From the NCBI GenBank assembly GCA_036522495.1, contig DATDFS010000259.1:1-48194 (forward strand): DNA of 48,194 nucleotides, given 5' to 3'. This stretch comes from Nitrososphaera_A sp036522495 (GTDB lineage: Archaea > Thermoproteota > Nitrososphaeria > Nitrososphaerales > Nitrososphaeraceae). Under the pieces are notes generated by a model. It was given only the letters and a program-made list of their open reading frames with translations. It made no database searches and was not told the DNA's origin. Of the stretch, positions 42,496 through 48,194 are shown piece after piece (position 1 is the stretch's first letter; each line of letters opens with the position of its first letter). Position numbers and translations under genes: made by a program.

Positions 42496-42729
42496 CTATT
42501 TACGTGCTCTTTTTATTTCAAAGTTGACTTCAAACATTGTCAGGATGTCTTTTAAATTTTCATCATAAGTAAAGCTACAAATTGTAATCCAGCTCCTTTT
42601 TGTCTTCGCTAGTATCTGACAAACTGACTTACTCTCTGATAGGTTTGTTTCTACATCAAACTTGTGTCTTAATTTTTCTTCTAGTTGTGAAGCAAGCCCT
42701 TTAGGTGCCAATATTAGAATCCTTTGCAT
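42496..42729 (-). CDS. Small hypothetical alpha/beta protein
   Basis: A 77-residue protein with RILILAPKGLASQLEEKLRH, a strand followed by a helix, then SVCQILAKTKRSWITICSFT and LKDILTMFEVNFEIKRAR. It looks like a compact ferredoxin-like or small Rossmann-like domain. ATG at 42727-42729. It is divergent from the metallopeptidase gene, 146 bases away. Function unknown. Confidence 0.55.
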   Translation of the reverse strand: MQRILILAPKGLASQLEEKLRHKFDVETNLSESKSVCQILAKTKRSWITICSFTYDENLKDILTMFEVNFEIKRARK

Positions 42730-42875
42730 AATCGAGTTGATGAGACTAATCTCTCCTTATATAGAGTAGACTAATGGTTATTGGTAGCATCTTCTCAACT
42801 GCAAAGGCATGGAGAAATCCATAGATTAGTAAGGCTTTTTAACTCTATCTGAAAAATAGAAGTATATTACGTCCT

Positions 42876-43577
42876 ATGTGTTTTCCCGTATTTCTTTGTA
42901 ATGGTAAAACTTTGAATATAGGAATTATAAAGAGCAGGAGAGCAAGACAACTATGGATGAAAGCAAATGTTCACGGTATCAATGTAGTTGTTCCCATAAA
43001 TTGTGAGACTCGAGATGTTGTCTCCTTTATCAATAGCAAAAAGAACTGGATATTGAAGACAACTGAATATTATGGAAAGTTTATTGATGACTATGGCCAG
43101 ACATATGTTAAAGATTCAATTTATTTTCTTGGCACAAAATATAAACTTCATATAATTAAAGATAAAATTTCATCTATAATAATTTCAGAAGGTCTAAAGA
43201 TAGTAACTCTGCATGTCTTGGACAAACGCAAATATAGCGAGGATATCAAAAAATGGTATACGAATAAAACTGCGAAGATCGTATCGGAACGCCTTACTAT
43301 GATCAATTGCAGACTAAATCTACAATATAACAAAGTTGTAATCAGGAACCAAAGATCTAGATGGGGCAGTTGCTCCAAAAAAAGAAATCTGAACTTTAAT
43401 TTATTTTTGGCAGCATTTCCTCCCGAAGTAATAGATTATGTTATTATTCACGAGTTATTGCATTTAAAAGAACTGAATCATTCAAAAAAATTTTGGGAGC
43501 TAGTCAATGCGATTGACCCCCACTATAAAAAACACAGGGAGATGCTGCATAGGTATGGGGCTTTAATCGCAAGATGA
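42876..43577 (+). CDS. YgjP/M48-like zinc metallopeptidase domain protein
   Basis: A 233-residue protein of the YgjP-like (DUF45) family. Zinc-site motif HELLH at residues 192-196 with a third ligand His202 (HLKELNHSKKFW), and the family's SRWGSCSKKRNLNFNLFLA just before it. The first 110 residues form the usual beta-rich N-terminal domain (RRARQLWMKANVHG). Related to SprT/WLM peptidases; the real substrate is unknown. It is soluble, with no signal peptide. ATG at 42876 with AGTATATTAC upstream as a possible TATA. Confidence 0.86.
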   Translation: MCFPVFLCNGKTLNIGIIKSRRARQLWMKANVHGINVVVPINCETRDVVSFINSKKNWILKTTEYYGKFIDDYGQTYVKDSIYFLGTKYKLHIIKDKISSIIISEGLKIVTLHVLDKRKYSEDIKKWYTNKTAKIVSERLTMINCRLNLQYNKVVIRNQRSRWGSCSKKRNLNFNLFLAAFPPEVIDYVIIHELLHLKELNHSKKFWELVNAIDPHYKKHREMLHRYGALIAR

Positions 43578-43618
43578 TAGGAGAATTGATTAATTGCAAT
43601 ACAAGTGGAACTATTAAA

Positions 43619-44743
43619 TCAAATTAGATTTCCAAGATTAAGTATCAGTTTATCAATGTCTTGTTCGTTGTTGTAAAAATGAGGTGATACTCTGATACCA
43701 TCTCCTCTTGCTGAAACTATTATTCCCTTTTTTCCTAATTTTCTAACGATTTCTTGTGCATTGTTTTCCTTGAAGACAATTATTCCGGATCTGCATTTCT
43801 CTTCATCTAACGGTGATATAAGCTCTACTTTGAATTCCCTAAGCTTCTCGACTAGGTACTGCGTAAGATAGAGAATCCTTTTTTCGATCTCTTTTATACC
43901 AATTCTGGATATATATTCAATGGCAGACTTTAAAGAGAACATATTTGAAAAGTGCGGTGAACCTAATTCGAACCTAGACGCTGTGTCGGAGATATCGATT
44001 TTGTTGTTGTCAAAGATTTCTCTCTGCTTTTGTCCAGATTGGCTGAAAAATGGTGGCTTAAAGTGTTTCAAATCTTCGAGGTATTTTTTTTTTACATATA
44101 TAGCACCAATGCCAAAAGATGAGAGAATCCATTTGTGACCATTTGAAGCCATAAAGTCGATGTCAAAGTCTCGGACGTTAAAGTACAAGGCTCCAAGTGA
44201 CTGGGTTGGATTTACTACTAAATACAAACCTTTTCTGCTCGTAAGCTCACCGAGCTCTTTCAAATCTTGACGAAAACCAGTAGAGTATTGCACGTGACTG
44301 ATTACAATGGTTTTTGTTTTCTCTTTGATTGCGTTTACAATATCATTTTTTAATATCTTACCTTGTTTTGCTCTTATAATCGTCACATCAGCACCCTTAT
44401 TCAACCAAGGTAAATTAGAAGTTGGGAATTCTAACTCGTTTGATATCACGCTTCCTTTAGAAGCAAGCATGTGCGCTATGATATTCATCCCTTCGCTAGT
44501 GGAATGAGTGAAACCTACTTCTTCCCTGTTTGCCTGGATAAATTTTGCATAGAGATCTCTTGTTTGCTCCATTTTTACTATCCATCTCTCCCACAATGCG
44601 CCTCCATGGTTCGACATATCTTGATAAAATTTTGAGCCTTCTTCAAATACTTGTTTAGGTATTGGTGCAACTGCCGCATTTGCTAAATAAGTATACTTTT
44701 TTGTAATAGGAAAATCATCTCTAATATTTTCCCATTTAGGCAT
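43619..44743 (-). CDS. Class V aminotransferase (NifS/SufS-like fold) with Asn at the PLP aspartate position
   Basis: A PLP enzyme of about 374 residues. Lys in ASNGHKWILSSFGIGAIY is the Schiff-base lysine. TYLANAAVAPIPKQV opens the fold; HSTSEGMNIIAH binds the phosphate. At the place of the usual Asp-x-x-Gln that contacts the pyridine nitrogen it has VVNPTQSLG, i.e. Asn instead of Asp (codon AAT). No cysteine loop is seen where desulfurases carry the catalytic Cys, so it is more like isopenicillin-N-epimerase-type members than a true desulfurase. I prefer ATG 44741-44743 (MPKWENIRDDFPITK): a TATA TTTATAAC about 40 bases upstream predicts a start near 44757; a TTG at 44764 is the alternative. 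Confidence 0.85.
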   Translation of the reverse strand: MPKWENIRDDFPITKKYTYLANAAVAPIPKQVFEEGSKFYQDMSNHGGALWERWIVKMEQTRDLYAKFIQANREEVGFTHSTSEGMNIIAHMLASKGSVISNELEFPTSNLPWLNKGADVTIIRAKQGKILKNDIVNAIKEKTKTIVISHVQYSTGFRQDLKELGELTSRKGLYLVVNPTQSLGALYFNVRDFDIDFMASNGHKWILSSFGIGAIYVKKKYLEDLKHFKPPFFSQSGQKQREIFDNNKIDISDTASRFELGSPHFSNMFSLKSAIEYISRIGIKEIEKRILYLTQYLVEKLREFKVELISPLDEEKCRSGIIVFKENNAQEIVRKLGKKGIIVSARGDGIRVSPHFYNNEQDIDKLILNLGNLI

Positions 44744-44862
44744 AAGATCACTGAATCTCTTCAACGATAATAAAAAGTTATAAATATCAAGTTAGCAATC
44801 AGGCAGCCGTTCTGTAACGAAACATAAACGTCAATATAAAACCAGTTACAAGTACACAATTC

Positions 44863-46119
44863 ATGTGGTCAGAGCTTTACCGACCTGTAAGAGTGGAGCA
44901 AATGATAGGAAACGAAGATGTTCGACTAATTGTCTTAAAATGGATATCAGGTTGGGTGGTTGGTAGCAGACCCCTTCTTCTAATTGGTCCTCCGGGGGTT
45001 GGTAAGACGTCGCTGGTTCATATACTAGCAGGTCAGTTTGACTATGATCTTATTGAGATGAATGCAAGCGATACTAGAAGCAAAGAAGATCTAGAGCATT
45101 TGATCATGCCAATGCTTATGAATGCGAGTATTTTCGGAAAAAGAATGTTATTATTTTTAGATGAAATTGATGGAATTTCTGGCAGAGAAGATACGGGTGG
45201 GATTGATTCAATTGTAAATATGATGAAAGAACCTGCTATTCCTGTGATTATGGCTGCAAATAAACATGATACAAAGCTTAAAGAACTCGCCAAGGTCTCT
45301 AAGGTCATAAGTTTCAATCCTGTTCCACCTAGATTGCTAATGCTATTTTTGGACCGTATCATAAAAAAAGAGAAAATGAATTTAAGTTCAGAAGAAAAAA
45401 ATTCAATTGTATATAACAGTCGCGGTGATATCCGTTCGTTGTTAAACAATGCTCAATCAAAATCTTTTGGATACGAAGGTGTCAGGCCAATTAATTTTCA
45501 AATCGATATCGCCACCGCTATAGAAGGCTTCTTTTCCTCTGATAGGGCTGAGATCGCAAGAGAATTTTTGCTCAACGCAGACGCCACTTATCAAAATCCG
45601 CGGTTTGGAATGTCAACAGAAGAAAGACGCAAGGATAAGCTAAATGCGCTATTTTCAAGCGTGGTTTCTTCTAGAATTGACCCAGATAGCCTTGCTGCTA
45701 TTCTTGATATTCTCTCTAAAGCTGATATTATAGTTGGAAGAGTTGGAGAAAATAGACAATGGAGTCTGTTAAAGTATATTGATAACATAATTGCATATGG
45801 TTTATTCGACACAACTCATTATAAACAGATAAAATATAACCAATATTCCATGAGCTGGCCTGTAATGGGGCCTATTTTCATTCGCGGCAGATCCATGAAA
45901 AACTTGTTATCAGAAATGGCATATGAAACCCATACTTCAAAGAGCGTCTTTGGATCATTTTATTTCCCCTATTTAATCCAGATAATGATTGATAATAAAA
46001 TAGACCCATATGAATTCGCAGAACATTCAAATTTAGATGAAAAAACTGGTGAGGCTCTTGCAAAGGAAATAGATAGAACGAAAAAAAAGGAAGTACGCAG
46101 CTATAGTAAAACCCATTGA
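44863..46119 (+). CDS. rfcL: Replication factor C large subunit (clamp loader)
   Basis: A 418-residue AAA+ ATPase that loads PCNA. Walker A GPPGVGKTS (42-50), Walker B LLFLDEIDG (96-103), sensor 1 VIMAANKHD and sensor 2 GDIRSLLNNAQ are clear. WSELYRPVRVEQMIGNEDVR is the RFC start. It lacks the small-subunit Ser-Arg-Cys motif, which fits RfcL. The collar domain covers residues about 215-330; the tail ends basic (DRTKKKEVRSYSK) but lacks a clear PIP box by eye. 418 residues is at the short end of RfcL. ATG at 44863. Single gene. Confidence 0.93.
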   Translation: MWSELYRPVRVEQMIGNEDVRLIVLKWISGWVVGSRPLLLIGPPGVGKTSLVHILAGQFDYDLIEMNASDTRSKEDLEHLIMPMLMNASIFGKRMLLFLDEIDGISGREDTGGIDSIVNMMKEPAIPVIMAANKHDTKLKELAKVSKVISFNPVPPRLLMLFLDRIIKKEKMNLSSEEKNSIVYNSRGDIRSLLNNAQSKSFGYEGVRPINFQIDIATAIEGFFSSDRAEIAREFLLNADATYQNPRFGMSTEERRKDKLNALFSSVVSSRIDPDSLAAILDILSKADIIVGRVGENRQWSLLKYIDNIIAYGLFDTTHYKQIKYNQYSMSWPVMGPIFIRGRSMKNLLSEMAYETHTSKSVFGSFYFPYLIQIMIDNKIDPYEFAEHSNLDEKTGEALAKEIDRTKKKEVRSYSKTH

Positions 46120-46264
46120 AGATTATGGTAAGGGATAGTACTTGCAACATTGATAGATAAATCAATGCTGCTGCAATTTTTGTTTTTTTGCCTACGATGT
46201 GATTAAGCTCTTGACGTGAGATACTATGATAATCTGATTTACGACCCCTTCGGTAACACTTCCT

Positions 46265-46441
46265 ATACCTATAGTGACTGTCTCGATGTATAGTGGGAGA
46301 ATACAGAGAGAAAAGGATAGACCTGTCGAAACAATTACTGAAGATGTTGTAAAGGTATTAAATGTAGACAAAAAGGAGATAGTAATAGTATTTCAGGAGG
46401 CATCACATGGAAATTGGTATGTTTCTGGCGTTCGTGTTTGA
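46265..46441 (+). CDS. 4-oxalocrotonate tautomerase family protein, apparent ATA start
   Basis: A short frame ending TGA 46439-46441 reads (ATA)PIVTVSMYSGR, then EKDRPVETITEDVVKVLNVD, KKEIVIVFQEASHGNWYVSG and VRV: a complete 4-OT-like tautomerase monomer of about 58 residues. The catalytic N-terminal Pro falls right behind ATA at 46265-46267; no ATG, GTG or TTG stands there. Later in-frame starts (GTG 46274, ATG 46286) would remove the catalytic Pro. An in-frame TGA at 46235 excludes a longer protein. So either AUA starts translation, or the start codon was mutated and the gene is dying. Tautomerises small enols; physiological substrate unknown. Confidence 0.7.
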   Translation: MPIVTVSMYSGRIQREKDRPVETITEDVVKVLNVDKKEIVIVFQEASHGNWYVSGVRV

Positions 46442-46727
46442 CATACTACACTTAATTCGTGTTACTCGATCCAACAGTTCATTAGTTAACACTCTGCCAT
46501 CTGTGCTAATTCTGACTCATTTTTTCATCGCATACATAAGTTTCAAATTCACCCCTTTTGGTAGTATGGTAGCTGCTAGGTATGCATTTTTTTGATTTGG
46601 ATAGCAAATGAAAACTTGTTCGCTTTACTATTGAGATGATCATGTACTTTCACTTTAGGTAATAATTAGTCAACAAGTACGAATAAATACAGCTATAAAG
46701 GGTCTGAAATATAGTGATTGCCGTCAT
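46442..46727. other. Intergenic region before the winged-helix gene
   Basis: No gene is recognised. The plus-strand frame 46407-46595 overlaps the tautomerase and has no motif. TATA-like AATAAATACAGCTATAAAG lies near 46682-46700. Confidence 0.4.
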
Positions 46728-47057
46728 TTGCATGGTGGTAATAAAGTGCATTTGATAGATTTACTACAACTAATAACAGCAGGAGACCAAAACCATTCTA
46801 ATAGTCGTTTAAGAGGCCTAACCGCAGCAACTTGTATTTTAAAATTCTTGTCAAAAGGCTATAGTAAGAATCAAATAATTTACGGAAAATTTAATGGAGA
46901 TATACAAATTGTTTCTTTATGGATTGATTTTCTAAAAGATAAGAATTGGATCGAGGAAAGGGAAGATAGTGTCGATGGTACGGATTTCAAAGTAACAAAG
47001 AAAGGAAAAACGTGGCTAAATAGATTTGAATCTGCCGACATTAAAGTTAAAAATTAG
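46728..47057 (+). CDS. Small winged-helix DNA-binding protein
   Basis: A 109-residue protein with a helix-turn-helix and wing in the last 70 residues: TAATCILKFLSKGYSKNQII, SLWIDFLKDKNWIEERED, then the wing VDGTDFKVTKKGKTWLNRF. It is the pattern of archaeal PadR/DUF-type single-domain regulators (transcriptional regulator fold, ligand unknown). The first helix is LIDLLQLITAG. The start is TTG 46728 or GTG 46746 (VHLIDLL); a TATA near 46695 suits the former as a short-leader start. Standalone gene. Confidence 0.7.
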   Translation: MHGGNKVHLIDLLQLITAGDQNHSNSRLRGLTAATCILKFLSKGYSKNQIIYGKFNGDIQIVSLWIDFLKDKNWIEEREDSVDGTDFKVTKKGKTWLNRFESADIKVKN

Positions 47058-47373
47058 GCGTACATCGATCAATATTGATCATGCTACAGAGTGCTGATTC
47101 ACAACTCGTGGCACAAACCTACAATTAAGGTTACACCTTTGTTGTTGCCAGTGTCTACTATTGCAAATAATATTGACATAGCTGCCACAAATTCGGCATA
47201 GTAATACTCTCGTTGAATATTGTTATCTGTGTTGATCTGTGTTGATTTTCTTTTGAATTATTTTGAACCATTGATATGTTTATGCTGGATTCACCTTTAT
47301 TTGAGAAATTACAAGTATAGGAATAAGCTGGGGTGATGAAACAACTAAAAACCCCACAAGTCTCTATGGTAAG
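47058..47373. other. Intergenic region before the 47374 gene
   Basis: No gene is supported. A 12-codon frame (ATG 47336) behind GGGGTG ends over the next start and may be chance. No tRNA is seen. Confidence 0.35.
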
Positions 47374-47619
47374 ATGATGATAGAATCTAGTGAGGCTGTA
47401 AAAGTCCTTGAAACTGTGGTCAATAATCTAATTTCTGTCGCTAACAATAAGCAAAACTTTGAAAGGCTTCCAGATGTTTTTTGGGGCTATTTTGCAAGAG
47501 GACATGACAGCAAAAACAGGAAATTTAGTATAATACTTTCGTATTCTGAGAGGGAAGGAGATGTTGATGAATTAATTAAGTTGTATGAACAATGGGTTGC
47601 AAAGCAAAAGCAGCGATGA
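47374..47619 (+). CDS. Small hypothetical protein
   Basis: An 81-residue protein, helix-strand-helix: EAVKVLETVVNNLISVANNK, then FWGYFARGHDSKNRKFSIIL and DVDELIKLYEQWVAKQKQR. The polar N half and basic C end suggest a soluble regulator or subunit. ATG 47374 and 47377 are tandem; I use the first. The family is unknown. Confidence 0.55.
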   Translation: MMIESSEAVKVLETVVNNLISVANNKQNFERLPDVFWGYFARGHDSKNRKFSIILSYSEREGDVDELIKLYEQWVAKQKQR

Positions 47620-47909
47620 ATGGGGTCCACAAAGGACTTGTCTTAATTTTGTTACTGCTTGGGCCATCAAAAACCATTTCTACAGTCGGAGATAACCTTT
47701 CAGGCATGGGATATATATTTTCTATTTTAGTAAGTAATAACTTCTGAGATTCAATCCGTTTGGTGAAAATGTTTTGCAATTAATGAGAATCTCCTGTATA
47801 TATGTATCAATTTATGTAAAGCAGGAATATTTGCCAGCCTAAATTATTGTGAGCAAAAATTGTTTATGATATTGATTGACAACCTAACAGAAAAAGACTA
47901 AAATATTGA
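47620..47909. other. Intergenic region before the AsnC-domain gene
   Basis: A minus-strand frame (47576-47779) overlaps the end of the previous gene and has no recognisable domain; not called. Nothing else is visible. Confidence 0.4.
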
Positions 47910-48185
47910 ATGGCTGTAGTTGTGGCAATGCCTACTGCATATATTTTAGTTAACTGTACTCTGGGGTCAGAAGAGAAGATTATAAGTGAAATTGCAAAAT
48001 TATCTGATGTAAAGGAAGTGAGAGGAACATATGGTGTTCATGATATATTTGTCAAAGTAAAATCAGATAACACAGAGGCATTGAATCATACCATAACAAG
48101 CAAAGTAAGAAAGATACCCGGAATAACATCAACAGTGACTTTGGTAGTTATTGAAGAACAAGGCGGAAAGGGACAAGATACTTGA
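47910..48185 (+). CDS. Stand-alone Lrp/AsnC effector-binding domain protein
   Basis: A 91-residue RAM/AsnC-type ligand-binding domain with no DNA-binding part: AYILVNCTLGSEEKIISEIA, KEVRGTYGVHDIFVKVKSDN, and the last strand with TVTLVVIEEQGG. Such single-domain proteins assemble into rings that bind amino acids and may modulate full-length Lrp proteins. Two starts are possible: ATG 47910 and ATG 47928 (MPTAYILV), the latter matching how the family usually begins. It ends 9 bases before the window edge. Confidence 0.85.
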   Translation: MAVVVAMPTAYILVNCTLGSEEKIISEIAKLSDVKEVRGTYGVHDIFVKVKSDNTEALNHTITSKVRKIPGITSTVTLVVIEEQGGKGQDT

Positions 48186-48194
48186 CTTCACTTT

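Noticed and set aside
47576..47779. 67-codon minus-strand frame
   Set aside because: It overlaps the 3' end of the 47374 gene and lacks a recognisable motif.
1..48194. CRISPR array, prophage or rRNA operon
   Set aside because: No regularly spaced direct repeats, phage structural genes or rRNA sequence were seen by eye.

Overview
The window looks like a chromosomal segment of an ammonia-oxidising archaeon (class Nitrososphaeria, formerly Thaumarchaeota), more likely a soil Nitrososphaerales lineage than a marine one. The evidence is archaeal ribosomal, SecY, AdkA, Cbf5, NusA and RfcL genes; a biotin-dependent acetyl/propionyl-CoA carboxylase of the type used in the 3-hydroxypropionate/4-hydroxybutyrate cycle; low G+C; TATA-box promoters with short or absent leaders; and frequent TTG/GTG starts. 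The genus (Nitrosocosmicus-like) is inference only. No ammonia-oxidation genes are present.

Layout. 1-3800 is gene-poor and decayed: two hypothetical genes, an 8-cysteine mini-protein, two multiply frameshifted pseudogenes and a perfect hairpin. 3802-6735 holds a Fur-family regulator divergent from a Dps-like ferritin, a transposase relic and a proline dehydrogenase. 7119-11372 is an orphan ABC-2 permease and the succinate dehydrogenase operon sdhA-sdhC-sdhD-sdhB, whose promoter lies in a 12-bp inverted repeat. 11596-12714 carries mini-genes and an intron-containing tRNA-Ser(GGA). 12746-18683 is the distal end of the spc ribosomal operon (L18-S5-L30-L15-secY-adk-cmk-cbf5), with larB and mdh upstream on the same strand and larC-larE divergent; together larB/C/E make the nickel-pincer nucleotide cofactor. 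23274-27463 has a peroxiredoxin and the carboxylase set (carboxyltransferase, biotin carboxylase, biotin carrier). 28259-31150 is nusA-rps12-rps7 followed by an unknown 397-residue gene. 31668-33474 is an ABC exporter.

33.7-39.2 kb is mixed accessory DNA: an IS5-like transposase fragment, dodecin, a class III nucleotide cyclase with a small membrane protein, a C2H2 zinc-finger protein, a frameshifted PPOX flavoprotein and a wrecked IS630 transposase. 39.5-48.2 kb has a PQQ-type beta-propeller, small hypotheticals, an ORF interrupted by TAG, a YgjP-like metallopeptidase, a class V aminotransferase with an unusual active site, RfcL, a 4-oxalocrotonate tautomerase with no AUG start, a winged-helix protein and an Lrp-type effector domain.

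No single spectacular new system stands out. The items most worth following are the nickel-pincer gene set around mdh, the TAG-interrupted ORF with a strong Shine-Dalgarno, the tautomerase with an apparent AUA start, the Asp-to-Asn aminotransferase, the sdh operator and three missed zinc/cysteine-rich mini-genes.
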